This document shows, piece by piece, positions 11,656 to 22,870 of a DNA stretch of 64,000 nt. The position numbers and the translations under genes are program-made. The notes beneath the pieces are model-generated. The model was not told where the DNA came from, did not search any database, and saw only the letters and a list, made by a program, of their open reading frames with translations. Origin of the DNA: Piper betle (Eukaryota; Streptophyta; Magnoliopsida; Piperales; Piperaceae); assembly GCA_033002965.1 (NCBI GenBank), contig JAURVB010007694.1:62001-126000 (forward strand), in the 5' to 3' direction. Within the stretch, counting starts at the first letter, position 1. Each line of letters opens with the position of its first letter.

Positions 11656-13940
11656 GAGATATCACATGGCAGTGTATGTGGGTCCCACTAGACCACAAGT
11701 TGTCGGTCTAAAAATTGCCATGTGGCAAGATCTCAGCTGTCTACGCCAGCCCTATCTTTGACTTTCCTATGATTTTAGATGATTTTCACCTTAGCGCTGT
11801 GATTACCTTGGCTCCCTGCCGGTGACACCCCGGCCCTCCTCTGGCCACCAGATTAGTAAGGCTGTGACCACCTTGCGACCGGCTATCATTCTGTACCCAC
11901 CATAGTCACAGTCGTCGCCGGGGACGACATTTTTGTAGTCTATTTTTGCCGCTGCTGCCTCCCTTTCAGGCCATTTTCTGGTGCTGGCTAGTGTCCTCAG
12001 GCGAAGACAATCACCCCAACACCTTCCCCTCGCCAAAATCTACCATTTGAGACCAATACCAACCTCTGCCATTGTCGCGATCGCCGCCAGTGATTCGTAC
12101 TTGCCCGGCGGTGTTTTTGATCATTTCCGGTTGTTTTCCAGCTAGCCACCAGCCGGACACAACCGACCGTTAGCCCACATAGCCCACATAGCCCACATAG
12201 CTTTTGAGACCACCCATGACCATCGTTGTGGCCACGATCGTCACAAGCGACGCTCCCACATCTGTCGACAAGACCACCCCTTTCTGGCCATTTTTTGGCT
12301 AGTTGATGGTTGGACTCCGTTGATCGCTGCCACCATCATGATCCTTGTCGTCATGACCGTCAATCCTAACCAGCGGCGATCCCAGTTGCACCATCGTTGG
12401 CATTTTCCAGTGATTGGTCCTGCCACCCCTCGTCCAAGTCCATCTGGTCATGCCCGAGTCTGCTGGTCCGAGTCCGTGTCCATTAGTCTAGACCAACCCA
12501 ACCAAGCTAGCCCAACAGTGTATTTAAGCGAGACCAAGTTCACTTGGCCCAACTTGGTTTTGTTCAACTCATTTTTAGTTCGTTTTCAGCCGTTTCTCGA
12601 TTGATTTCGGTAATTCGAGACTCCTTAAATTAGTTTAGGTGCATATTTACATTATTTAACATGTATAGATGTTATGAGTATTTGTCTTTATTAATTAATT
12701 TATTGTTGTTCATGTTTATCTTGTTTTATTTAATTTATTAATTGATTATTAATTATTTTCTTACTCGTGTTATTATTTGTATATTTGATATTTATATTAA
12801 TATACTTCATGATTAATTAATATTAGTCATTTATTTCTTTATTTATTTGTTATTTATTATTAATAATGATATCTTTACTTACTAATATTAGTTTTATTTA
12901 TGTTTACTAAATTATATTTATTTATCTATCTATTTGTTTGTTTGCCTGTATGTTGTTATTTATTTGCATTTAATTATGTATTCTTGTATTGTAAAACTAT
13001 GATATTATTAATATTCTTAATTAATGAGTATTCACTATTTATTTATTGAATTATTATATATTTATTTGTTTATTTATATATTTACTAACAGGAGTATATG
13101 TTGATATTTACTTATATTTACCCATGTATTTATATAGTATAATTATATTATTATTTTATGACTAGAGTATTATTTATGTTCATATATTTATTATTTATCT
13201 AATTCTCTATGAGTGTATTTATTTATTTATTATTTATTATTATTATGACTCAATTTGTGTGCTATGTGTTTAGTTATAGGTTTGTTAGCACTGTTTTTAT
13301 TATGATGTATTGATGATATGAGCACACACCACAAACATACATTATATAGAGACATAAGTATTTTACCTAGTAGTGGGTTTCGATGTAGGTTATGGAGTCC
13401 GAGCTCACTGTAGATGTGTTGACGCGTTTGGAGCTTCAACCACAGGTCCATAGGACTCTCCATTTGCTTAATCTCTACTTGACTCCTTGCGTATCGAGTT
13501 TAATCGTGTTTTAGGCATAGGATGACATCGACGGCATTTGATCGGATCCATTCGATGTCGGGCCATTTAGCTGTATTTTTTACACATGTTTAATAAAACT
13601 ATAAGGATGAGATATCTTATTGGTTTTCGAACTCAAACTCTAGAAATATATGACACAAGCATCTTCCCTAAACCTATTATATATGTACGCATATTTTTAC
13701 AGATTTAACGAATAGGAGCCCACTAGTACTCCTTAAAACCCAAAGGTAGTGCAGTATATGAGGGTGTTGCATAACATAGCACATTTTCGTAATTTGGGGC
13801 ATTAACTTAACTGTTCTTTTTGCCACGTGAGTATCGTGGTAGGCGTAATTAAAGGATATGAGGGCGTAAACGTTGTATGTATGAATATGAATATTAGCTG
13901 TACATGCATGCTGACACTTGTTTAAATATGCCCTAAATAA
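11656..13940 (+). mobile_element. Partial LTR of the LARD-like element, copy b
   Basis: It matches LTR copy a from the block around GGGTCCCACTAGACCACAAGTT (copy a near 8090) to ACTTGTTTAAATATG (copy a near 10160). The first 0.5 kb and last 0.4 kb of the LTR are absent. It holds the same TTTA-rich low-complexity stretch (12680-13260) and a paired motif at 13524-13559. Truncation at both ends points to deletion or unequal recombination. Confidence 0.75.
13524..13559 (+). promoter_or_regulatory. Conserved LTR hairpin 1 (LARD copy b)
   Basis: GACATCGA (13524-13531) pairs with TCGATGTC (13552-13559) around a loop with ATCGGATCC; GGGCCATTTAG follows. Compared with copy a the stem has changed on both sides (CGG/CCG to CGA/TCG) and still pairs. 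Confidence 0.6.
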
Positions 13941-14534
13941 ATATGGGTCTCTGATTACATGGATGGCCCAGATTAGATCTTACATACCAAAAGAAAAAAA
14001 GATTCTCATACTATAAATCCCTAGCTTCAAGGGTTGGTTTTGCCCTCTTGTTGCCTTGCCTGGTTTGGGCCATTCTCGAGTCAGTTTGAGTTAGTTCAAC
14101 TTTCAGACCGTAAGTATGGGGCCACATGGCCATATGAGTATATTATGGAGGCTGAGTATGCCCGAATATATAAATGAGAGTTTCAGTTATGATATAATAG
14201 AGCATGAGTTATTTGCATATACACGAGGTATACGAGTTCGTACTTGTGTTAGCTCATGCAAGGCTTTAGGTTTTAGGTTTTAGGTCTAGTTATTTGCAAT
14301 GCTTAGTATCTGTTTCGGCTTTCTCACGATAGCTCATTTACATGCATCTTCGGGATTTTAGACTATCGAATTACACTTGTGGGATAAGTTTGATTTGAGT
14401 TTGAGATCTTCACGCAGGTGAACATAGGGTTTCAAGGCCTATTTAGCTTTCTTACCTCGATTTTAGTCTACAGAGTCTTAGTTAGTTGTCGACTTAGTTT
14501 CAAAAGTTTCCAACGTCTATCCAAGTTTTCTAAC

Positions 14535-14562
<28 letters not shown>
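14535..14562 (+). repeat. (CA)n microsatellite
   Basis: About 14 CA units in a row inside LTR copy c; absent at the matching place in copies a and b. Confidence 0.95.
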
Positions 14563-14565
<3 letters not shown>

Positions 14566-16357
14566 TATATTATATACCCTAGATGGACCACACTAAGCCC
14601 ATGAGTTGTCAGACATCTAGATAATGCCATGTGGCAAGATCAAGTTGTCCACATCAGCCCTAGCACTACCCTCTCTTATTTTTTTGAATTTCTCCAACAA
14701 TTTTGGAGGATTTTTTACCCTTAGTGCTGCCACCACGTTGGCTCATCATCGGTGAGACTCCGGCCACCCTCTAGCCACCGGACCAGCATCACCACAACCA
14801 CCTCGCGACTGAGTATCGATCTAGACCCACCTCCGGTTCCAGCACCCTCTCAATTGTCGCCGCCAACAACACTTTGTTCGTTGGTTTCCACTGCCGCCGC
14901 TGCTTTTCAAGTCATTGTTTGGTGCCAATGAATCTTCTTCGGCGAGGCTAACCAGCCAAATCGCTTCCCCTAGCCAGGCTGACATTTTGAGACCACCCTT
15001 GACCATCACTATGATCGCGATCAGCACCGGCAATGTCATCATTTTCTGGCAGCCTTTTCTTACTTTTCAGTCATTTTTGGCGAATCGCCGACTCAACTTT
15101 GTCGGCCACCACCCTAGACAACTTCCTCAATGCCTCCTCCATCTATCCCGATTGGCGGCGACTCAAGCCTTGGTGTCATTAGCATTTTCCGGTGATGGGC
15201 ATGTTGCCAGCCCTGTCACACCCATTTATCTATGTCCATGTCCATTTGGTCGTTGACCATGTTGTGCCTGCCCAATTCCATCCAGCCCTGTTCACGTTCA
15301 TTGCCTATGTTTGCGTCAGTGACCTGGCCTAGTTGACCGAGTTGCCCAACTCACCCAGGAGCTTTACTCGACTAAATTGACTCAGCACAACTCGGTCTGA
15401 CTCACGCATTTGACTCTCCTGCCCACTTTCTGATAATTTCAACCCGTTTTCATCCATTTCTCAACCTGTTTTGATAATTTGAGACTCCCTATATGACTTT
15501 ATATGCATATTCAAATTATTTAGCACATTTTGATATTACAAGTGTTTTATTTATTTTGTATTTGTTACTTATTCATTTATTATTGGCTATTGATTTATTT
15601 CTTATTATTTATGTATTTGTTGTGTTTGATGCATGATTATATGATCATTCATTATTATTGATGATGTATTTACATATTAATATTATTCTTGTTCATGTTT
15701 ATCTAATTTCATTTAATTAATTAATTAACTATTATTTATTGGCTCACTCATGTGTTTAGTGTTTAGTGTTTAGTGTTTAGTCATATATTCATATTTGACA
15801 TTTATATTACTATTATTCATGATTAATTTTTATTAATTAATTATTTATTCATTCATCTAATTATTTGTTGATTATTTATGTATTTATTTATTTAATTATC
15901 TATTATTTACTAGCGCATGTGCTATTATTCACTCACGTTTAATCATATATTTATTTAATATTATTTATATTATTATTTATATTTTTTATTTATTAATTTT
16001 CTTGATGTTACTTGTCCACTATTATTTTGAGCATTATTAATTTATTTATTTCAGTTATTTTATTTATTTATTTATTGCTTGCGCATGCCTCATTTTGTGT
16101 GCCACACGCTGTTCATTTATTTCCTTTGCATTGCCTATTGTTTGTGATGTTATTATTAATGTGAGCACACACCAGTATCATGCAACGTATAGAGTTGTAA
16201 GTCTTTTGCTTACCAGTGGGCTTTGATGTAGGTTTTAGACTCCGAGCTCACCGTACATATGCCAACACACTTAGAGCTTAGAACATAGGTCTGTTAGGAC
16301 TCTTCTCAGATTTATCACTTACTCTATTGTGGATTTAGTTTCCAGACTGTACGACAT

Positions 16358-16390
16358 GTTAAGTGGCTAATTTATCAGACATCACTTAAC
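16358..16390 (+). promoter_or_regulatory. Conserved LTR hairpin 1 (LARD copy c)
   Basis: GTTAAGTG (16358-16365) pairs with CACTTAAC (16383-16390); the loop keeps ATTTATC. Here the LARD-like LTR has the family A stem rather than the ACATCGG stem of copies a and b. Confidence 0.55.
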
Positions 16391-16725
16391 ACGGCCCATC
16401 TAGACGCATTTTATTTTCATGATTCATAACCCTCGAGGATAAGATCCCTCGTGTTGTTTTTGAACTTAGCTCCGCCCCACATTGTCTTCGGCCTACTTAT
16501 ATAATTCACTTCCCAACCCTATAAATAGTTTTTATCAAGTTTTTAATGAGATAAGAGTTGGTGAATTTGACCTTGCGTATAAAGTGAGTGAGCACATATG
16601 TAGGTTGCACCTAGCCCTCTAGATAAGTGAGAGGGTTATTCCATTCTTAAAGGATCATAACATCTCTTAGCCTTGAGCTTCTTCACATGGAATGCATGGA
16701 GTAGATAGTTTCTGTTGTGTTCAAC

Positions 16726-17237
16726 AGTAAAGACCCGTGAATATATATATATATATATTTGACGCGGTGGGATCGAACGTTGGTATCCATGAATTTGTTT
16801 AAATTATTTACCCGCTACCCGGTTAATTATTAATTACCCGGTCAAGTGGAAAGTATTAGTTAACCGGTTAAGTATTTTTACCCGGTTAAGTAAACCATAC
16901 CATTTAACCGTTTAAACTAGTAAAGTGAACCATACCATTTAAGAGGTTGAGTGAAAAGGTTAAGTGAACCGTGTTAATTACCCAATTACCCGGTTAAAGG
17001 AATTATGGTGAAATGGTGTTTCCACAAACCCTAGCCGTCATTTATTCTTTATAAAAGGAGAAGGGGTCATTGAACCTAGGAAATACCAATGGATGATGGG
17101 GTGTGAGAATTTAATGGAGGGGTCGTTGAACCTAGGAAATACCAATGGATGATGGGGTGTGAGAATTTAATGAAGGGGTCGTTGAACCTAGGAAATACCA
17201 ATGGATGATGGGGTCGTTGAACCTAGGAAATACCAAT
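16726..17237 (+). mobile_element. Tekay-A 5' LTR remnant with tandem repeats
   Basis: AGTAAAGACCCG at 16726 matches the 3' LTR start TGTAAAGACCCG at 24309; the first base has changed. The first 500 bp match the 3' LTR, including the short (TA)n and ACCCGGTTAA-rich repeats. From 17065 there are about four copies, some partial, of a 57-58-bp unit (GGTCGTTGAACCTAGGAAAT...). The sequence then passes straight into gag at about 17238. The remaining 1.2 kb of LTR, the primer site and the leader are missing. Confidence 0.85.
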
Positions 17238-18383
17238 GGATGACGGCCATACAGGGACTAGAGCAGGCTTCAGAAAATACCAGTTCTGTGGTTCAGAACA
17301 TGGTGCAGAGGTTACCCGGATTGGTAATGGGGAATGGAGCTCCAAATTCGGCTGCGGGTCCTAGTAACGTCCCAAATGGGGATCAGGGGAGCGCCCAAGA
17401 GCGGGTAGGAATAGCTGACCCGGGCGAGCAAGGAGAACTTCCAAACCCGGTGCCACCGGTAGTCCGACAAGTGGTAGTGCCAGATGGGGATGACAGTGAT
17501 CGATACACTGTAGAGAAATTCCGGAAGAACGGAGCTGAGGTATTCATTGGAGGGACTGATCCAATGAAGGTGGAGAGCTGGTTGGACATTACTGAAAAAG
17601 CATTTAGAGCTCTCTCTGTGCCTCATCGCCATCAAGTGAGGTTGGCGACATGCATGCTTCAGGAGGAAGCATCCTATTAGTGGAAGTCCATGGAGAAGAC
17701 TGTGTTCCATCAACGGGAGATTTCGTCCATTCCTTGGGCGGAATTTGTAACAGCTTTCAATGGACAATATTTTCCTGAGTCTGTTGTCCAGAAGAAAGCA
17801 CTGGAATTTGCCACTCTAACTCAGAAGGATGATTTAGTCCGAGAGTATGCCCAAAATTTCTTGCAATTGGAGAGATTTGCATCTGGAGTCTGGCAACTGC
17901 CCGGGCCAGAGCAGACAAATTTTTCTGGGGTTAAAGCCAGAATTGAGGAGTAGGGTAGCTACGGCGCCAAGAGGCACTATAACCGAAGTGATTGAAGCAG
18001 CCACTACTCATGAGTTGGTGTACGACTATGTCCGTGCACAGAAACAGGGGAAGGCTACTATGCAACATAAGAATGCCAACCAGGGTAGTAGCAAAAACAG
18101 GTCTGAAGAACACCAGCAGCAGAACTATCAACGGAATGTCGATGGGAACCGCAAAAGGAAGTTTCAGGAGATTCCGTATCGACTATGTAAAAATTGCAAC
18201 AAGATGCATTCAGGGTCATGCAGGGAGCCCCGTCGGTGCTACAATTGCGGAAGGACGGGACACTTGCAAAACGAGTGTCGTCAACCCCTGAAGCAACAAC
18301 AGGAGCAACCTGAAAAGGAGAAGACACCAGCTCCTAATTGCTACCCAACACCTGCAAAACCAGTGGACAAAGGGAAGGCGTAA
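17238..18383 (+). pseudogene. gag: Tekay-A gag (capsid/nucleocapsid) pseudogene
   Basis: Gag packages the element RNA into virus-like particles. A retrotransposon gag core is read from about 17500 to 18000 (FIGGTDPMKVESWLDITEKA, then YFPESVVQKKALEF). A CCHC zinc knuckle is at about 18238-18279 (CYNCGRTGHLQNEC), preceded by CKNCNKMHSGSC. Two defects are visible: a TAG at 17678-17680 where a tryptophan is expected, and a frameshift near 17915-17930 at a run of T. The reading frame upstream of 17238 is LTR repeat sequence joined to gag by the deletion, so the original start is lost. The TAA at 18381-18383 separates gag from protease. Confidence 0.85.
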
Positions 18384-18589
18384 CTTTTTGCAGTCGAAGT
18401 CGAGGACGCTGAGAATGAGGACCACACAGTTCGAGGTAAAATTCTGATTCAAAGTGTTAGTGTGGATGTTTTATTTGACTCGGGGTGTACGCATTCGTTC
18501 CTATCATCCCGATTAGTTAAGAGTTTAGGACTCCAAACGTCTACATTACCTAAGACTTATAGGGTCACCACTGCAACGGGAAAAGGGAG
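18384..18589 (+). pseudogene. Tekay-A aspartic protease, first part
   Basis: Read in the zinc-knuckle frame just after the TAA, it contains the retropepsin motif DSGCTHSFLS with active-site Asp at about 18479. The protease would cut the Gag-Pol polyprotein. The reading is broken at the palindrome insertion (18595) and resumes after 21003, where I/LLGMDWL (about 21097) marks the second half of the fold. The frames on the two sides differ by one base, so a small indel lies near the insertion. Confidence 0.8.
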
Positions 18590-18594
18590 GTCAC

Positions 18595-19765
18595 TGTTAA
18601 GCGTTTAAAATATATAATATTTACCAATGTTTTTAATATGATTTTGTACTTCCCGGGTATAAACATTATTAATTAAGTAATATTTTACTTTATTTTTTAG
18701 TTAATTAATATTTTATTATTTATACTTAATTTTGGTATTTCAATGCAGAAAAGATGAATAAATTAAGCTTTGGATTTGATTGGTCATGACACTTGGCCCT
18801 ACCCAATGGCTACAATGTATGGTGTTCAATGGAGTCGAACAGTTGGAAACTTAAAGGGACATTATAATTAATTAGATTACGTCAATTTGTGAACACCCTC
18901 TTTGAATTCTTGTATCTCCACTTCTATATAAAGGGGTGGTCATTTGTTGTTGATGATATCTCATCTCTTGGCTTCAGATTGTAGTAGAAGTAGTAGTTTT
19001 AGTTTTTGTAATTTCTTTCTCTTTCGTAATAAAAGTTAGTTTCTTCTTTATATTGTTTTTCTTTATATTGTTTTCTATTTTTATTATGGAGTAGTTTTAT
19101 ATTTCGTTCTAGAGAAGAATGGAACTTAACATGATTTAATTGAATTCATTTCAAGCTCTTACTCTTTTATTCAATCGGATCGTTTGAATTATCATGTTCT
19201 AAATGCTAAGAATAGATTGATCACCTATTTCTTAGATCATGAGGTTTAATTAGATTTCGGGAGAAATTAATTAGATTAGTCATTGATAATTCATCATACG
19301 ACGAGTCTTTTGACTTGTTTGTGGTTGTGGTCGGAAGATACACAACACCGTATGCGATTGTAAGGCAATTCTTAATGCATTATTTTGTTGATTAATCAAT
19401 TATCACCGGGAGGTAGAAATTGAGGCAAAATAATAGAAGCATGAAGGAGCAGGAGCCACCATGTCATATAATTATCCTAGATCGACAATCCGAGGGAATA
19501 AAAGATAAGAGTAAGATTTGATGAAGATTAAATTCATGTTAAGGGAAATTCGACTCTAGAACGAGTTTTATAATTTTAACGTCTTTTTTAATTTAAAGAT
19601 ATTACTTAGATTTAGTTAAGTTGGTTGTCTTTGTTTTGTCCTTCATTTTATTCTGCTTTAATTAATTTAAGGAAATTCATCTCCCTGTGGGACGATATTC
19701 GATTTTATCATTATATTACTTGTTACGACCATGTATACTTGCATGTCACTGAAAATATTCTAACA
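18595..19765 (+). mobile_element. Left LTR arm (Tat/Ogre-like), forward
   Basis: Starts TGTTAAGCG and ends ATTCTAACA. A TATA box, TATATAAAG, is at 18925-18932 and AATAAA is at 19028-19033, so U3 is about 360 bp, R is short and U5 is about 700 bp. The end, with CCCTGTGGGACGATATTCG and TATATTACTTGTTACGACC just before the primer site, is the pattern I know from plant Tat/Ogre LTRs. It is unrelated to the Tekay and LARD-like LTRs around it. Confidence 0.88.
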
Positions 19766-19771
19766 AGTTTT

Positions 19772-19826
19772 TGGCACCGTTGCCGGGGATCGAACCCGGG
19801 TCACCCGCGTGACAAGCGGGAATACT
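19772..19826 (-). other. cDNA copy of the 3' 55 nt of tRNA-Asp(GTC), at the palindrome centre
   Basis: Read on the minus strand, this is AGTATTCCCGC, the anticodon loop TTGTCAC with anticodon GTC, GCGGG, the T arm with GGGTTCGATCCCC, and the acceptor end GGCAACGGTGCCA. The 5' acceptor strand and most of the D arm are absent, so it is not a tRNA gene. The first 18 bases on the + strand (19772-19789) are the normal primer-binding site; the copy runs 37 bases further, past the position of tRNA A58 to about nucleotide 21. Confidence 0.9.
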
Positions 19827-20998
19827 TGTTCGAATATTTTCAGTGACATGCAAGTATACATGGTCGCAACAAGTAATATAATGATAAAATCAAGTATCGT
19901 TCCCACAGAGAGATGAATTTCCTTAAATTAATTAAAGAAAATAAAATTAAGAACAAAACAGAAATAATCGACTTAACGAAATCTAAATAATAACTTAAAT
20001 AAAAAGCTGAGTTAAAATTATAAAACTCGTTCTAGAGTCAAATTTCCCTTAACATGAATTTAATCTTCATTAAATCTTACTCTTATCTTCTATTCACTCG
20101 GATTGTCGATCTAGGATAATTATATGACATGGTGGCTCCCGCTCCTTCATGCTTCTATTATTTTGCCTCAATTTCTACCTCCCGGTGATAATTGATTAAT
20201 CAACAAAATAATGCATTAAGAATTGCCTTACAATCGCATACGGTGTTGTGTATCTTCCGACCACAACGACAAACAAGTCAAAAGACTCGTCGTATGATGA
20301 ATTATCAATGACTAATCTAATTAATTTCTCCCGAAATCTAATTAAACCTCATGATCTAAGAAATAGGTGATCAATCTATTCTTAGCATTTAGAACATGAT
20401 AATTCAAACGATCCGATTGAATAAAAGAGTAAGAGCTTGAAATGAATTCAATTAAATCATGTTAAGTTCCATTCTTCTCTAGAACGAAATATAAAACTAC
20501 TCCATAATAAAAATAGAAAACAATATAAAGAAAAACAATATAAAGAAGAAACTAACTTTTATTACGAAAGAGAAAGAAATTACAAAAACTAAAACTACTA
20601 CTTCTACTACAATCTGAAGCCAAGAGATGAGATATCATCAACAACAAATGACCACCCCTTTATATAGAAGTGGAGATACAAGAATTCAAAGAGGGTGTTC
20701 ACAAATTGATGTAATCTAATTAATTATAATGTCCCTTTAAGTTTCCAACTGTTCGACTCCATTGAACACCATACATTGTAGCCATTGGGTAGGGCCAAGT
20801 GTCATGACCAATCAAATCCAAAGCTTAATTTATTCATCTTTTTCTGCATTGAAATACCAAAATTAAGTATAAATAATAAAATATTAATTAACTAAAAAAA
20901 TAAAGTAAAATATTACTTAATTAATAATGTTTATACCCGGGAAGTACAAAATCATATTAAAAACATTGGTAAATATTATATATTTTAAACGCTTAACA
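19827..20998 (-). mobile_element. Right LTR arm, inverted
   Basis: Reverse complement of the left arm. By eye the outer 600 bp or so (U3, TATA box, start of U5) are nearly identical, with a few single-base and homopolymer differences. The part of U5 close to the centre (19910-20030) differs at about one base in ten from its partner at 19560-19680. It reads toward the centre on the minus strand, so the two TATA boxes face each other. Confidence 0.88.
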
Positions 20999-21003
20999 GT
21001 CAC

Positions 21004-22870
21004 AATGTTAAGAGTGACTAACCTATCCTTGGATATACAAGGGAAACCCTATGTGTGGAATTTCATTGTCTATGGGATAATAGGATTTGATGTACTGTTG
21101 GGAATGGACTGGTTGTCTGCACACCAGGCTTTTCTCGACTGTAAAGGGAGGAGAGTATTGACTAAACCTTGTAATTGTGAGATGGGGGTCATTTTCCAAG
21201 GGTCATGGAATGATCCATCCTCTTGTATTGTGTCGGTTAGTGAGGCAACTGAGTGGTTTGGTGAGGGTTGTAAAGTTTTTTCGGCAACTCTAGAGGAGCC
21301 TGAGTCCAAACCCAAAGAGTTGTCCATGATTCCGGTGGTAGCAGAATTTCCGGACGTATTTCCAGGTGAACTTCCAGGGTTACCTCCTAAGCGGGCAGTG
21401 GAGTTTGTCATTGACCTAGCACTGGGAGTATCACCAATTTCTAAAGCACCATACCGCATGGCTCCAGCGGAACTCAAGGAGTTAAAGAGTCAATTAGAAG
21501 AGCTGTTGCAGGCAGGCTTCATACGACCAAGTACTTCACCCTGGGGAGCCCCTGTTCTTTTTGTAAAGAAGAAGGATGGCTCACTTCGATTGTGTATTGA
21601 CTATCGTCAGCTCAATCAAGCGACAGTCAAGAATCGGTACCCCTTACCGAGGATTGACGATTTATTTGATCAGTTGAAAACAGCCGGAATATTCTCAAAA
21701 ATAGACTTGCGGTCCGGATATCATCAACTACGGGTGAAGGAATCTGACATACAGAAAATGGCTTTCCGAACTCGCTATGGACATTATGAGTTTCTGGTTA
21801 TGCCTTTTGGTCTGACAAATGCACCAGCGGCCTTTATGTCACTTATGAACACGGTGTTCCACGAATACTTGGATAAGTTTATTATTGTGTTTGTGGACGA
21901 CATTCTGGTCTATTCAAATAATGAGGAGGACCATGGGAAACACTTGTCCATTGCTCTTCAAGTTTTGAGAGAGAATCAACTGTTCGCCAAATTATCAAAG
22001 TGTGACTTCTGGCTGAAGGAGGTGAACTTCCTCGGACATGTTGTCTCAAAGGCGGGAGTTGCAGTGGATCCGTCAAAAGTGAAAGCAGTCATTGATTGGC
22101 CACAACCTAAGTCAGTCACTGATATCAGAAGCTTCCTCGGTTTGGCGGGTTACTATAGGAAATTCATTAAAGACTTTTCCTTAGTAGCATCGCCGATGAC
22201 CAAACTTACAAGGAAGGGGGTCAGGTTTGAATGGAGTAGTAAGTGTGAGGAGAGTTTCCAGTCTCTAAAGAAGAGTTTAACAACTGCACCAGTCTTGACC
22301 CTACCAAATGGTAATGAAGGATTCGTAGTCTTCAGTGATGCGTCTCGGTTGGGTTTAGGATGCGTCCTTATGCAAGATGGTAAGGTGGTGGCTTACGCAT
22401 CTCGCCAATTGAAGATTCACGAGCAAAATTATGCGACCCATGACTTGGAACTGGCAGCAGTAGTTTTTGCCCTAAAGATTTGGAGGCACTACTTGTATGG
22501 GGCCCAGTTCGAAGTTTTCACCGACCATCAAAGTTTGAAGTATATCTTCACCCAAAATGACCTTAACCTTCGACAGAGACGGTGGATAGAATACTTGAAG
22601 GACTATGATTTCCAAATTTTATACCACCCGGGAAAAGCGAATGTTGTGGCCGACGCATTGAGTCGGAAGGGCAAGATGGACAAGGGTCAACAACTAGCTA
22701 GACTTTGGGCTATGTCAGCTGAGGTGGTAGCTATTAACCCGGTGGAACGAATGACAGGAATACTGGCAAACCTGGTTATCTCCAATGAATTGGTGGACCG
22801 AGTTAAGCTAACACAAATGGAAGATGAGAAGCTGAATGAAATGTTGGACAAAACTGCCCAACATTGTAGT
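21004..22870 (+). pseudogene. pol: Tekay-A pol: protease end, reverse transcriptase and RNase H
   Basis: Reverse transcriptase and RNase H copy element RNA into DNA inside particles. Visible in order: [11 protein letters not shown] (protease C-half, about 21097); [32 protein letters not shown] with the first catalytic Asp; the YxDD-box variant FVDDILVYS at 21890-21916; [12 protein letters not shown]; and RNase H starting [15 protein letters not shown] near 22330 with [10 protein letters not shown] later. The frame is open from the palindrome edge to 22897. The true continuation into integrase shifts frame between about 22858 and 22875, so the last dozen residues are out of frame. Confidence 0.93.

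Larger units (their letters stand above)
14010..16725 (+). mobile_element. LTR of the LARD-like element, copy c, left part
   Basis: It matches copy a from near its start (GGGTTGGTTTTGCCC; GTTTGGGCC) and runs to 16725, where Tekay-A is inserted. It continues at 26052-26689. Blocks shared with the family A LTRs (CTCCGAGCTCACCGT, CCCTCGAGGATAAGATCCC, TCTTCGGCCTA) show the two LTR groups are related. A (CA)n microsatellite interrupts it at 14535-14562 and a TTTA-rich stretch lies at 15540-16100. Confidence 0.78.
18595..20998. mobile_element. Palindromic insertion: LTR - tRNA-Asp cDNA - inverted LTR
   Basis: A 2404-bp unit flanked by one perfect 5-bp duplication, GTCAC (18590-18594 and 20999-21003), inserted in the Tekay-A protease. 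Both outer ends are TGTTAAGCG...CGCTTAACA. It consists of an LTR (18595-19765), a 61-bp centre, and the same LTR in reverse (19827-20998). The centre is AGTTTT plus a Tat/Ogre-type primer site and the cDNA of the 3' 55 nt of tRNA-Asp(GTC). No gag or pol is present. The single duplication shows that the whole palindrome was inserted as one molecule by integrase. Confidence 0.93.

Noticed and set aside
19772..19826. A tRNA-Asp gene on the minus strand
   Set aside because: Only the 3' 55 nt are present; the 5' acceptor strand and most of the D arm are missing and the sequence is flanked directly by LTR ends.
20927..21003. Start of the long pol ORF as a true start codon
   Set aside because: The first 25 codons translate the end of the inserted inverted LTR; the pol reading starts only after 21003.
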